Positions 35,852 through 44,849 of a stretch of 60,911 bases of DNA are shown here, piece after piece. The stretch lies in assembly GCF_902364025.1 (NCBI RefSeq), contig NZ_CABJCG010000005.1, positions 1-60,911 of the forward strand, in the 5' to 3' direction. Source of the stretch: Enterocloster lavalensis (GTDB taxonomy: Bacteria > Bacillota > Clostridia > Lachnospirales > Lachnospiraceae). Below the pieces are notes generated by a model. The model was given only the letters and a program-made list of their open reading frames with translations. It ran no database searches and had not been told where the DNA came from. The first letter of the stretch is position 1. The number at the start of each line of letters is the position of its first letter. The translations under genes were made by a program, and so were the position numbers.

Positions 35852-36415
35852 ATGAACGATCCATTACAATTTGAAACCCGCAGCGAGTTCCGCGCCTGGC
35901 TGGCGGACAACTGCACGTCCAGCGGCGGCGTCTGGCTGCTGTTTGGCAAGACGGAGGAAATCAGGACGCTCAAAGCCGGAGAGGCCCTGGAGGAAGCGCT
36001 CTGCTTCGGATGGATCGACGGGGTGATGAAGCGGATCGACGACCAGTCCTACATGAAATACTTCTCCGCGCGCAGAGCCGGCAGCAAGTGGTCGGAAAAG
36101 AACAAAGCGCTGACAGAGAAGCTGGAACAAAGCGGCCTGATGACGGATTTCGGCAGGGAGAAAATTCAGGAAGCTAAGAAAAACGGCCAGTGGGACAACC
36201 CGGCCAGTTCCCCGGCCGTGACGCCGGAGCAGATTGAAACCGTGGCGGCTCTCCTGAGCGGAAATGAACAGGCCCACGCCAATTTTCTTGCGATGCCGCC
36301 CTCTGTTCGGAAAACCTACGCCAGGGCGTATTTTGACGCCAAGACCGAGGCGGGGCGCGCCAAACGCCTGGCCTGGATGACGGACCGGCTGGAAAAAAAT
36401 CTAAAGCCCATGTGA
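35852..36415 (+). CDS. YdeI/OmpD-associated family protein
   Basis: A 187-residue YdeI-family protein: FRAWLADNCTSSGGVWLLF at the N-terminus, LEEALCFGWIDGVMKRIDD, YFSARRAGSKWSEKNKA, and a C-terminal helical bundle (LAMPPSVRKTYARAYFDAKT...KRLAWMTDRL). The family is common but its biochemical role is not established. GGAGGT before the ATG. Single gene, convergent with the next gene on the - strand and not clearly tied to neighbours. Confidence 0.85.
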   Translation: MNDPLQFETRSEFRAWLADNCTSSGGVWLLFGKTEEIRTLKAGEALEEALCFGWIDGVMKRIDDQSYMKYFSARRAGSKWSEKNKALTEKLEQSGLMTDFGREKIQEAKKNGQWDNPASSPAVTPEQIETVAALLSGNEQAHANFLAMPPSVRKTYARAYFDAKTEAGRAKRLAWMTDRLEKNLKPM

Positions 36416-36428
36416 TGAAGGCGGGAGA

Positions 36429-36791
36429 CTACCATTCCCGGGCAACCTTTTCCGACAGCCGTTCCTGCACAATCCCGCGCATTTTGTCTGTGCTGTAAAG
36501 CACCTCGATGTCCATCTTCCAGCCGGTGCCCCTCAGGTCATTGTGGGGAATGAAGCCAAAGTCGTAGGTTTCCCCGTCGATGCGGATCACCATGGAGGAA
36601 TCCGTCAGCTCCACGGTTTTGGGCTTTCGGAAAAAATGCAGGTTTTTGCGGTACATTTTCTTCGCCAGCCGGAAATAGGCGTTGACGATGGTGTCGATGT
36701 CCTCCATATCCCCGCCATTGTTTATTTTGTAGATCGCCCGCTCCAGTTTTTCCTCGGAAACGAGTAAATGAAAGATTCTTTCCAATAACAT
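36429..36791 (-). CDS. Hypothetical protein, 120 residues
   Basis: Not recognised. A basic, mixed alpha/beta protein: helical first half (LERIFHLLVSEEKLERAIYKI; VNAYFRLAKKMYRKNLHFF), then a beta-rich part with DSSMVIRIDGETYDFGFIPHND. No signal peptide. The start at 36791 (MLLERIF) is preceded by a G-rich stretch; an upstream in-frame ATG at 36830 is possible but has no better ribosome site. TATAAT-like sequence lies on the - strand near 36870. Confidence 0.6.
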   Translation of the reverse strand: MLLERIFHLLVSEEKLERAIYKINNGGDMEDIDTIVNAYFRLAKKMYRKNLHFFRKPKTVELTDSSMVIRIDGETYDFGFIPHNDLRGTGWKMDIEVLYSTDKMRGIVQERLSEKVAREW

Positions 36792-36966
36792 TGCTGCGTC
36801 CCCCCTGGTTTTGGATGTTTTCCTGATCATACTTTGTCGGCAACCGCAGGTTGGCCATAAGAGATACGTTTTATTATATCATGTTACGCGAATAAATGCA
36901 GCAACAAAGCGGCTGGCGCGCTCGTAAAAACGTGCCAACAATCGTCATCTGCCTATTACATTTAAT

Positions 36967-37001
36967 GAAAAAGCAGCTCACCAGTCCGGTAAGCTGCTTT
37001 T
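36967..37001 (-). terminator. Terminator of the tct operon
   Basis: AAAAGCAGCT...ACC and GGT.AGCTGCTTTT form a long stem; T run on the - strand, about 30 bp after the tctA stop. Confidence 0.85.
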
Positions 37002-37033
37002 AGTATGAGTGCCATCAAGCGCCTGTTTCAAAA

Positions 37034-38530
37034 TCACGTTTCCGGCTTCTTCTTCCACGCCTTCAAGCAGGCATTTCCGATCACCGCCAGTCCGATGAGA
37101 ATAAAAACGCAGGATACCGGGCGTTTAAAGAAAATTGTCATGCTGCCGTGGCTGAGCTTTAAGGCCCGGCGGAATTCTCCCTCGAACATGGAACCCAATA
37201 CCAGGCCCAGCACGATGGGAGCGGTGGGAAAACCGCCGCGGATCATAAGATAGCCGAACAGCCCGATCACCAGGGTCAAAATCACGTCGAAGAAATTACT
37301 CCTCAGAGCGAAGGAACCCACCAGGGAGAGGATTACCAGGGCCGCGTTTAAGTAGTGCACCGGCACGTTGAGAATGCGCACAAACAGTTTGATTCCAACG
37401 CACTGAATCAGTACCATAAGAATTGTGGCCATAAGCACCGTTGCGAAGATTTCCGACACCACCTGGGGGGAATCCGCAAACAGAGCCGGGCCGGGCCGCA
37501 GGCCGTGGATGATCAGCCCGCCCATAAGTGCGGCGGTAACGCTGTCGCCGGGGATTCCGAGGGTCATCATGGGGATCAGGGCGCCGCCGCAGACGCCGTT
37601 GTTGGCCGCTTCCGAGGCGATGACTCCCTCGTAGGCCCCGTTTCCAAACTCATCCGGGTGCTTCGAAAAGCGTTTTGTCTGGTCATAGGCGATAAAAGAA
37701 GCGATATTCCCGCCGGTTGCGGGGATGATCCCGATGCCCGTTCCGATGATGCTGGAACGGATAATATTCCACTTCTGTTCCCATATCTTTTTAAAACCGG
37801 GAAGAAAATTTTTAAGTTTCAATTCCCGGGCGTCCACATGCGGATTTCCTTTCCCCGTGCAGCTGATAATAATCTGCGGGATTGAATAAAGCCCGATCAT
37901 GGCGGGGATGGTGCTGACTCCCGTCATCAGGTTGATATTGCCGAAGGTGAAGCGCAGGTCGCCCCAAATCGGATCCGTGCCCACAAAGGAGAGAATCACG
38001 CCCACGATTCCGGCGATCAGCCCTTTGATCAGGGATTTGCCTGACACGGCCGCGATGATGGTCAGCCCGAAAAATGCCAGGGCGGCATACTCCGGCGGTC
38101 CGAAGCTGGTACACAGCCCGGCCAGGACCGGGGAGAGCGTCACCAGCAGAAACCAGCTCACAATACTGCCGAAGCCGGAGGCGAAAGCCGCCCAACCCAG
38201 TGCCTCGGCGCCCCGGCCCTGTTTGGCCATGGGATAGCCGTCCAGGCAGGTGACAACCGCAGAGGGAGTGCCGGGGATATTTAACAGCGTGGCGGATACG
38301 GCTCCCCCAGCCATTCCACCGATATAGGTGCCCAGCATCATGCCGAATGCGCTGGTGGTGTCCATGGTAAAGGTCAGCGGGATCAATAACGCCACACCCA
38401 TGGTGGCGGACAGTCCCGGCAGCGCTCCGAACACCAGGCCAAGGAAGGTTCCTGCGGCGACGATCAGCAGAATCATCGGATTAAAAAATGTGGCGGCCGA
38501 GCTTTGAAACATCATAAGAATTGTGTCCAT
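37034..38530 (-). CDS. tctA: Tripartite tricarboxylate transporter large permease TctA
   Basis: A 498-residue membrane protein with the TctA signature FGALPGLSATMGVALLIPLTF near residue 35, MLGTYIGGMAGGAVSATLLNIPGTPSAVVTCLDG and ALIPMMTLGIPGDSVTAALMGG, with about 10-12 helices. It forms the transport path for carboxylates captured by TctC. Last gene of a seven-gene - strand operon; starts 12 bp after tctB with GGAGG upstream. Confidence 0.95.
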   Translation of the reverse strand: MDTILMMFQSSAATFFNPMILLIVAAGTFLGLVFGALPGLSATMGVALLIPLTFTMDTTSAFGMMLGTYIGGMAGGAVSATLLNIPGTPSAVVTCLDGYPMAKQGRGAEALGWAAFASGFGSIVSWFLLVTLSPVLAGLCTSFGPPEYAALAFFGLTIIAAVSGKSLIKGLIAGIVGVILSFVGTDPIWGDLRFTFGNINLMTGVSTIPAMIGLYSIPQIIISCTGKGNPHVDARELKLKNFLPGFKKIWEQKWNIIRSSIIGTGIGIIPATGGNIASFIAYDQTKRFSKHPDEFGNGAYEGVIASEAANNGVCGGALIPMMTLGIPGDSVTAALMGGLIIHGLRPGPALFADSPQVVSEIFATVLMATILMVLIQCVGIKLFVRILNVPVHYLNAALVILSLVGSFALRSNFFDVILTLVIGLFGYLMIRGGFPTAPIVLGLVLGSMFEGEFRRALKLSHGSMTIFFKRPVSCVFILIGLAVIGNACLKAWKKKPET

Positions 38531-38542
38531 AGGTCCCTCCTG

Positions 38543-39079
38543 TTATCCGATGACAAGTTCCAGCAGCGGTTCCGGAAAGTCCACTCCGAAGGCCATGCCG
38601 AAAATAACGTAGATTGCCAGGGTGACAAAGGCTGATATGAGAACCGCCCTCAGCCTTGGGGTGTCGCGTTTCAACAAAATGGATTCCGCAAAGAAAAACA
38701 GAAAGCTGCTGATACAGAATCCCAGAATTCTCCAGAAAAATGCATAGATCACGATTGCTGCCATGGTCAGGACGGTCCGTGGGTCGCGCTTTCCGGCGGA
38801 GGAAAAATCCGCCGCTTGGGACTCCGGAGCCGGTTGGTCCGCCTGAGCAGGCGTGGTCCGGCCTCCGTTCTGTTTTAACTGCACCGCCAGGCCAGCCACC
38901 AGTTTTCCGGCGCAGAACACCATCAGCACCAGAAGGATACCCTTGGGGAAATCCATGGATGCCATGTCTGCGCCTGTAGCTACGGATTTCGACAGGCCGG
39001 CGGTGTAGTAAAGGAACGCGGCGCCCGCCAGGAGCAGAAGTAACACAATCCGTTCAAAAAAACGTTCCTCTTTTTTCAT
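38543..39079 (-). CDS. tctB: Tripartite tricarboxylate transporter small permease TctB
   Basis: A 178-residue, four-helix TctB-family protein (IVLLLLLAGAAFLYYTAGL; GILLVLMVFCAGKLVAGL; MAAIVIYAFFWRILGFCISSFLFFF; LISAFVTLAIYVIFGMAFG). A polar loop rich in Gln/Pro/Ala lies between helices two and three. It pairs with TctA, 12 bp downstream, and follows tctC by 21 bp. Confidence 0.9.
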   Translation of the reverse strand: MKKEERFFERIVLLLLLAGAAFLYYTAGLSKSVATGADMASMDFPKGILLVLMVFCAGKLVAGLAVQLKQNGGRTTPAQADQPAPESQAADFSSAGKRDPRTVLTMAAIVIYAFFWRILGFCISSFLFFFAESILLKRDTPRLRAVLISAFVTLAIYVIFGMAFGVDFPEPLLELVIG

Positions 39080-39100
39080 GTGTCTCCTCCGTCCGGCCGG

Positions 39101-40075
39101 TTACTGCGCCCAGATTTCTTTGCTGGCATTTTCAAGTCCCACGTACACGTCGTCCAGGAACACGTCCAGCTCCTCGCCGGTAATCGGCCGGGACACCAGG
39201 CCGCTCTCCTCGGCAAAGGCCTTGAAATCGTCGCTTTCCAGCGCTTCCTTGAACATGGAGGCCAGCTTTTCCTTAGCTCCGGCATCCAGACCCGCGGGAG
39301 CCATAATATAGGAGGCCTGACGGATATCTCCCAGCGTAAACACGTCATACCCCAGAGATTCAAAGGTGGGAACATCCGGCATGGCGGCCAGTCCGTCCTT
39401 GTTGAAAACGCCCAGCACCATAAGGTCGTTGGATTTCACCTGAGCGATCACCTCGCTGGGCTTTAAAACGCCAGCGTCCACATGTCCGCCCAGGATTTCC
39501 GTGATCACCCGGGAGCCGCCGTCAAAAGGCATGAATAAAAAGTCCGTGCCCGCGGCCTGGCCTAAAAGTGTGGCGTAGGCCTGGTTTACGTTATTGGATC
39601 CGGGAATGCCGACGGAGATTTCCCCGGGGTTTGCTTTGGCCGCGTCGATCAGGCTCTGGGCGTCGGCGTATTTTCCGCCGCTCTTTGCCACCAGCACCAC
39701 CGGCTCCTCGGCCACAAGGCAGATATTCTCCACCTTGTCCAGATCCGCCTCCGCCTTACCCTGGGCAACCAGCGCCAGGAAGGAGCTGGAGGCAAGACCC
39801 ACGGTGTAGCCGTCCGGCTTGGCGGTGAGAACTTCCGTGATTCCCACCGCGCTGCCGCCGCCGGGAGAGTTTTTCACGACCAGCTCTACATTGAATTTCT
39901 CCTTGAAAACGGGCTGCAGCGCACGGGCCATCAGATCGTTGGTTCCTCCTGGATTCCAGGGCACCACCACCGTAATCTCTTTATTGGGAAATTCCTTTTT
40001 TCCACCTGCACATCCGGTCAAAAGACCCGCAGCCAGCACCACGCTCAGCACACCGTATAACACTCTGTTCCGCAT
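39101..40075 (-). CDS. tctC: Tripartite tricarboxylate transporter binding lipoprotein TctC
   Basis: A 324-residue solute-binding protein starting MRNRVLYGVLSVVLAAGLLTGCAGG, i.e. signal peptide with lipobox. Family motifs: ITVVVPWNPGGTNDLMARAL, VKNSPGGGSAVG, and LFMPFDGGSRVITEILGGHVD. TctC proteins bind mono-, di- or tricarboxylates; the ligand here is probably the hydroxy acid handled by the enzymes encoded upstream. The start at 40075 has GGAGG seven bases upstream. 15 bp after the GntR gene. Confidence 0.93.
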   Translation of the reverse strand: MRNRVLYGVLSVVLAAGLLTGCAGGKKEFPNKEITVVVPWNPGGTNDLMARALQPVFKEKFNVELVVKNSPGGGSAVGITEVLTAKPDGYTVGLASSSFLALVAQGKAEADLDKVENICLVAEEPVVLVAKSGGKYADAQSLIDAAKANPGEISVGIPGSNNVNQAYATLLGQAAGTDFLFMPFDGGSRVITEILGGHVDAGVLKPSEVIAQVKSNDLMVLGVFNKDGLAAMPDVPTFESLGYDVFTLGDIRQASYIMAPAGLDAGAKEKLASMFKEALESDDFKAFAEESGLVSRPITGEELDVFLDDVYVGLENASKEIWAQ

Positions 40076-40090
40076 AAACTCTTCCTCCAA

Positions 40091-40732
40091 TCATATCGTC
40101 TGAATTGTCTTTCGGATATTGGAGATATGCTCTTTCATCGCTGCCGCCGCCTGCTCTTCATCACGTGCTTTCAGTGCCTTCAGAATCTTCTTCATCTCGC
40201 CCTGGGTGGGGACCTGACGGTCCGCCCAAGTCATGTTGACCCGCTGGATCCGCTGGATTTCCGGCATGTACCGCTGCATGATTTCCGCAATGATCACGTT
40301 GCCGCTGGCGCGGTAGATCTCATTGTGGAGCGCCACATCCGCGTCGTAGATGAACTGGCGTTTTTCCGCTTTTTCATCCCGGAACGCGTCCATTTGGTCG
40401 AACAGGTCCTGAAGCTTGTCCAGCTGTTCCTCCGTCATGGAGACAACCGCTCTGCGGACCGCTTCGACTTCCAGAATTTCCCTGATATCACAGATACTTC
40501 TGGCACGTTCCACGGAAATCTTACTCACGAATGTGCCGTACTGTGGTTTAATGCTGACGAATCCCTCTTTTTCCAGTTTCGCCAGCGCACTTTTGATGGG
40601 AGCCCGGCTCACATCCAGGGCAGCTGCCAGCTGCGTCTCGGATATCTTCTCACCGGGGGCGTATGTTAGCTGAACAATACCTTCCAATATCTTATCGTAA
40701 ACATAATCGCTGATTGTCTTTTTCTCCAACAT
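40091..40732 (-). CDS. GntR-family regulator (FCD domain) of the tct operon
   Basis: A 213-residue protein. Winged helix: YAPGEKISETQLAAALDVSRAPIKSALAKLEKEGFV; FCD domain with VRRAVVSMTEEQLDKL, YDADVALHNEIYRASGN and KALKARDEEQAAAAMKEHI. Encoded inside the operon between the enolase-like and tctC genes, so it probably autoregulates together with transporter and enzymes; the palindromes at 44723-44751 before the first gene are its likely target. AGGAGAAG before the ATG. Confidence 0.88.
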   Translation of the reverse strand: MLEKKTISDYVYDKILEGIVQLTYAPGEKISETQLAAALDVSRAPIKSALAKLEKEGFVSIKPQYGTFVSKISVERARSICDIREILEVEAVRRAVVSMTEEQLDKLQDLFDQMDAFRDEKAEKRQFIYDADVALHNEIYRASGNVIIAEIMQRYMPEIQRIQRVNMTWADRQVPTQGEMKKILKALKARDEEQAAAAMKEHISNIRKTIQTI

Positions 40733-40817
40733 GGATCGCTTCTCCTACTTATTATTTGATAATAACAACTTTATCATATCGGATTTTATTCCACAAGCGA
40801 TTATGCCCTTGATTTGG

Positions 40818-42050
40818 TTACATACCGAGTTTCTGCCAGATTTCCAGCAGCCGGTTATATTTCACGTTTCGTTCCATCCGTACCGGAGATCCGAGCTTGA
40901 TTTGGCGGGCGCCCACGGCCACCGCCAGATCCGCGATAAAGTCGTCTGCGGTTTCACCCGAGCGGAGGGAGACGATGACATCCATCCCGTTTTCCGAAGC
41001 GGTACGGGCGGTTTTAATGGCTTCCGTCACCGTGCCGATCTGGTTGATTTTCAGGAGAACCGCGTTGGCGCTGCGGCGCTCAATCCCCTTGCGCAGGCGC
41101 TCCGGATTGGTTGCAAACAGATCGTCCCCCACGATCTGCACACCGGGAAGCGCGCCGGACAGCTCTGCAAATCCGTTGAAATCATCCTGATCCAGCCCGT
41201 CCTCGATCAGAGTCAGGGGAAATTCGCCGCACAGACCGCTGTAGTAGGAGATCATTTGGGAAGTGCTGAGACAGCGGTCCTCCCCCATCCGGTATACGCC
41301 CCGGTCAGGCTCCCACAGCTCGCTGGCCGCCACATCCAGTCCCAGACTGACGTTTCCGGCGTATCCCAGACTCTCAGCGGTGTCCAGAATCCAGCGGAAG
41401 GCTTCACGGGAGGAGGCGCAGGGAGCGGCCAGAGCGCCTCCGTCCTCCGGGAAATCCCCGTAACGCCCGCGCAGCGCCTTTTCCAGGGAGAAGCGCAGCT
41501 CGCACAGGGCGTCCAACTCCTCCGGAAAGGAGGAAAATCCGTGAAAGACCGCCATGTAATCCTCAAACTCCATCCCGGAGGTGGAGAATACGCCGCCCGC
41601 TATCACCGTGGCCAGGATATCCGGCAGCGCAGGCCGGATGTCTTTTTGACCCAGATAGCGGTAGACCGGTTGATTGGTGGAAGCGGCACCGGCTTTGGCG
41701 GCGGCCACTGAGGCGGCCAAAAGGGCGTTTCCGCCAAGCCGGTGTTTGTCCGGCGTGCCGTCCAGACGGCACAGCGTCCGGTCGATGGCCTCCTGGTCCG
41801 CCACGTCCATTCCGGCCAGTGCGCGGCAGATTTCCGTGGAGATATTTTCCGCCGCCTTCCTGGCTCCGCGGCCATTGTGGCGGGGTTCGCCGTCGTACAG
41901 CTCAAAGGCCTCGTACTTCCCCCGGGACGTGCCGCTGGGGACGGAAGCCGTAACGCGGATTCCGCGCTCCGTGATCAGTTGGGCTTCCACGGTGGGACGG
42001 CCCTTGGCATTTAGGATTTCCCGGCCCTTAATCGCTGCGATCCGATCCAT
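40818..42050 (-). CDS. Divergent enolase paralogue
   Basis: A 410-residue enolase-superfamily protein, about 20 residues shorter than housekeeping enolase. Kept relative to enolase: metal ligands in GLDVAASEL, LIEDGLDQDD and GDDLF, the catalytic-base Lys in LKINQIGT, the Arg/Ser of LRSGET and the Lys of QIKLGSP. Changed: the loop His-Ala of GGEHA reads GGVFS, the QE pair reads ED, the DEGG Glu reads EDGG, and SHRSGE reads SLRSGE (His to Leu). These are the residues that handle the leaving hydroxyl side in 2-phosphoglycerate dehydration. So it may act on a related phosphorylated acid or be altered in activity. It overlaps the glycerate kinase gene by 23 bp. Confidence 0.88.
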   Translation of the reverse strand: MDRIAAIKGREILNAKGRPTVEAQLITERGIRVTASVPSGTSRGKYEAFELYDGEPRHNGRGARKAAENISTEICRALAGMDVADQEAIDRTLCRLDGTPDKHRLGGNALLAASVAAAKAGAASTNQPVYRYLGQKDIRPALPDILATVIAGGVFSTSGMEFEDYMAVFHGFSSFPEELDALCELRFSLEKALRGRYGDFPEDGGALAAPCASSREAFRWILDTAESLGYAGNVSLGLDVAASELWEPDRGVYRMGEDRCLSTSQMISYYSGLCGEFPLTLIEDGLDQDDFNGFAELSGALPGVQIVGDDLFATNPERLRKGIERRSANAVLLKINQIGTVTEAIKTARTASENGMDVIVSLRSGETADDFIADLAVAVGARQIKLGSPVRMERNVKYNRLLEIWQKLGM

Positions 42051-43416
42051 TTCCCTCCTCCTTTCCGATTAAAACAATCCGCAGGTTCATAACATTGGTT
42101 CCGGTATGCCCGGTGATCAGGTCGTCGCCCAGATGTTCCAGCATCTCGCCTGAATTGTGGTCGTGAAGTACCTTGGCAAGGTGGATTTTCTGTTCCCGTA
42201 TCCGGCGCACAGTGGCACCGTCCACGATTCCGCCCGCCCGGTCGCAGGGACCGTCCGTACCGTCCGTGTCCAGACTGACAAAGGCATAGCCCGCCCGATG
42301 GCGGATTTTCCCCGCAAAGCCCAGGACCGTTTCCTGATTCGGGCCTCCGCTTCCGCAGCTCTCCTGAATGGTTACGGTGGTTTCACCCCCTGAGATCAGT
42401 GCGCACGGCGGCTGGAAGGGGCGTTTGGAGGTGAGAACCTCGTCGGTGATGCCCGCCATCACGATGCCGACGTCCTTGGCTTCGCCCTCCATTGTGGTAG
42501 AGATCACATGGGGCGTGTAGCCCAGAGCCTGGGCCGCCTGGGCCGCCGCCTGGCAGGCCAGCTGGGGATCGGCTACGGAAAATATTTCCTGCCGCATTCC
42601 GTCCAGGCTTTTGACGGTTTCCAGCTCCGGGTGTTCCAGACCGTAAAGAAGGTAGCTGCGGACCGGCTGGGGGGTCTGATCCCACAGCTCATAGTCCTTC
42701 AGCACCTGGATGGCATCCGCGAAGGTGGTGGGGTCCGGCAGGCACATATCCGGCCACGGCATATCCGGCGGGGCCGTGTCAAAGGTCAGCGTCACGACCA
42801 TGGCTGGCTGGCCGTACTGGACCAGACGTCCGCCCTTCATCAGGCAGATGTGCTTGCGGACCATATTGATCTTGCCGATCTCCGCTCCGCAGTTGAGCAG
42901 GTCCAGGTTGACCTGCCTGAGATTTTCCAGGGTAATCCCTCCGGCCGGCTTGTTGACCAGGGCGGAGGAGCCACCGGTGACAGCGGCGAAGACCAGGTCG
43001 CCTTCGCCCGCCTCCGACAGGATGCGCATCAGCTTATCCGCTGCCTCGATGCTGCGGGCATCCGGGATGGGATGGCTGGACTCGAAAATCTCGATATGGG
43101 GGAGACGGCGTTTTTCTCCGTCTTTTACAATGACGGTGCCGGCTTTGATGCGCTCCCCGAAGATTTCGTCCAGAGCCTGTGCGATGGGAAAGGAACCCTT
43201 TCCTGCGCCCACGACGTAAATATGATTCACGCGGTCCCAGGGAATCGTCAGACTGCCCACGCGGATACAGGAATCATCACTGGAGATCAGCCTGCGGACC
43301 GCCTCATAGGGGATCACCCTGCGGATTCCGGCTTCCGCAATTTCCAGCGCGTCGGCTCTGAGCTTATGATCGCCATTGGCAATGATGCGCTCATAGTTGG
43401 TAAATAGCGTGCTCAT
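42028..43416 (-). CDS. gckA: Glycerate 2-kinase family protein (DUF4147/MOFRL)
   Basis: A 462-residue member of the bacterial glycerate 2-kinase (GckA/TtuD) family, which makes 2-phosphoglycerate from D-glycerate and ATP. N-terminal VVGAGKGSFPIAQALDEI, the GGSSALVNKPAGGITLENL loop, CALISGGETTVTI and the MOFRL-domain motif SLDTDGTDGPCDRAGGIVDG. Cytosolic. Its product would be the substrate of a true enolase, and the enolase-like gene is next. The start overlaps the LarA-like stop by 4 bp (ATGA). Confidence 0.9.
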   Translation of the reverse strand: MSTLFTNYERIIANGDHKLRADALEIAEAGIRRVIPYEAVRRLISSDDSCIRVGSLTIPWDRVNHIYVVGAGKGSFPIAQALDEIFGERIKAGTVIVKDGEKRRLPHIEIFESSHPIPDARSIEAADKLMRILSEAGEGDLVFAAVTGGSSALVNKPAGGITLENLRQVNLDLLNCGAEIGKINMVRKHICLMKGGRLVQYGQPAMVVTLTFDTAPPDMPWPDMCLPDPTTFADAIQVLKDYELWDQTPQPVRSYLLYGLEHPELETVKSLDGMRQEIFSVADPQLACQAAAQAAQALGYTPHVISTTMEGEAKDVGIVMAGITDEVLTSKRPFQPPCALISGGETTVTIQESCGSGGPNQETVLGFAGKIRHRAGYAFVSLDTDGTDGPCDRAGGIVDGATVRRIREQKIHLAKVLHDHNSGEMLEHLGDDLITGHTGTNVMNLRIVLIGKEEGNGSDRSD

Positions 43417-44702
43417 ACGTTGGTTTCGTCCTCCCTTCCCAGCAAGATGCCGTCCGCGCTGAAGCGCCAGGGTGAACCGGATGAATCGGCGGAAATGTGT
43501 TCCATAGCCTGAGCTTCCCGCACAAGGGCTTCAGAAATCTCCATTTCATCGAGCCGTAGCGTGTTTTTGATCCGCACAATGCGCAGATTTTCATAATCCG
43601 CATCCGGTGCGGTCTTGATTCCGGCCCGTATGGTGTCAAAATCATTGTCCATAATGATCGGAATCTTGCAGCCCAGAGTCGTTCTGGCTGTCAGACCGTT
43701 GGGATAGGTCTTGGACATGGACATTTTTTCAAAGGCTCTGCGGCTGGCGATGTCGGCCAGGCCGATGCCGGAGGCATTTCCGTCGGACTCCTCTGTCAAA
43801 TCCAGAACCACCAGCCGTTTGGTGAAGGGACGGGCAATCATGTGCTCGGAGGTGAAACGCTGAACGATATTGCAGTCCATGCCGGTGCCGGTGATATTTT
43901 TTCCGATTTCGTCCACCACAAGGAGGTCCAGATTGCCGAACGGAATGCGGGGGAGGTAGGTTTTGGCCTTCTCCAGCAGGGCCGGTTCCTCCCGCAGGAT
44001 ATTGTCTCTCGGGAAGGCGCGGATCATACAGGTCTGGTCGTAGGCATTTTCCATCAGCCCCAGGCAGAAGAGCAGGTTGGACCGTTCCATGTGGACGCGC
44101 CCAATTTTCTCCAGATTGGCGCCCATATTCGCCATGCCTTTGATGTGGCAGTAGTCCGCGCCTCTCTGCTTGCCAAGACCGATTACGCTCATTTTTACCA
44201 TTCCGCTCTCATATTTTCCGCGGAAGCTGCTGTGCGGTTTGATCCGGGCGATGCTGACCGTGAAATCCGCACAGTTGGCATAGTGGTCGAAGTAGACGGG
44301 CACGCCCTCCGGCGTGTGCCCGATGCAGTCGGTGTCCATGGTGGCGCGGATTGGGACGCCCATGGCCTGCTCGCTGATGCCCAGGTGTTCCAGGATGATC
44401 TTCTGGTTTTGAGCTATGGCCCCGCCGTGGCTGCCCATAGCGGGCACGATAAAGAGGGAGGCCCCGTGTTCAATGAGAACGTCGATCACGGTTTTTACAA
44501 TTTCCGGCAAATTCGCGATGCCGCGGCTTCCCACCGCCAGAGCCACCTGTTTGCCTCTCACACGGCCGATGTCCGGGATTTGCGAGATTTCCCGCCGGAT
44601 GGTTCTGGCGATATCCGTCACGCGGTCGCGGGCGAATTCCTGAGAAACCCGGTACATGCGGGGAAGCCGGACGCTGTCCAGAATGTCGTCGTATATTCCC
44701 AT
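43413..44702 (-). CDS. LarA-like nickel-pincer racemase/epimerase
   Basis: A 429-residue LarA-family (DUF2088) protein. Residues that fit the LarA nickel-pincer site are visible: H92 in PAMGSHGGA, H157 in RIKPHSSFRG, K170 in ESGMVKMSVIG (cofactor-linked Lys in LarA) and H186 in ADYCHIKGM. LarA homologues racemise or epimerise 2-hydroxy acids using a nickel-pincer nucleotide. No larB/C/E cofactor-synthesis genes are in the window, so these must be elsewhere. As first gene before a glycerate kinase it may interconvert L- and D-glycerate or a similar acid; this is inference. AAAGGGG precedes the ATG. Confidence 0.85.
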   Translation of the reverse strand: MGIYDDILDSVRLPRMYRVSQEFARDRVTDIARTIRREISQIPDIGRVRGKQVALAVGSRGIANLPEIVKTVIDVLIEHGASLFIVPAMGSHGGAIAQNQKIILEHLGISEQAMGVPIRATMDTDCIGHTPEGVPVYFDHYANCADFTVSIARIKPHSSFRGKYESGMVKMSVIGLGKQRGADYCHIKGMANMGANLEKIGRVHMERSNLLFCLGLMENAYDQTCMIRAFPRDNILREEPALLEKAKTYLPRIPFGNLDLLVVDEIGKNITGTGMDCNIVQRFTSEHMIARPFTKRLVVLDLTEESDGNASGIGLADIASRRAFEKMSMSKTYPNGLTARTTLGCKIPIIMDNDFDTIRAGIKTAPDADYENLRIVRIKNTLRLDEMEISEALVREAQAMEHISADSSGSPWRFSADGILLGREDETNV

Positions 44703-44722
44703 GTTATCCCCTTTCTGATTGG

Positions 44723-44751
44723 ATACTAGTTACTAACTACTAGTATACTAG
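44723..44751 (-). promoter_or_regulatory. Overlapping palindromes, candidate GntR operator of the tct operon
   Basis: ATACTAGT (44723-44730) and ACTAGTAT (44739-44746) form an 8-8-8 inverted repeat, and CTAGTATACTAG (44740-44751) is a perfect 12-bp palindrome. The latter contains TATACT on the - strand (44747-44742), a likely -10 of the operon; a clear -35 is not visible. Confidence 0.65.
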
Positions 44752-44849
44752 CAGAGATAAAAACAAATTTCTACCGGTAAAATCAACTAATTTAACTGAC
44801 ATTTTTGTAGAACATGGACAGGGGGAGAAGATGAGAGGAGGGGGAAAAC

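Noticed and set aside
40731..41711. 326-codon + strand ORF across the enolase-like gene
   Set aside because: Entirely antisense to a gene with clear enolase motifs; no ribosome site.
42508..43407. 299-codon + strand ORF across the glycerate kinase gene
   Set aside because: Antisense shadow of a clear MOFRL-family gene.
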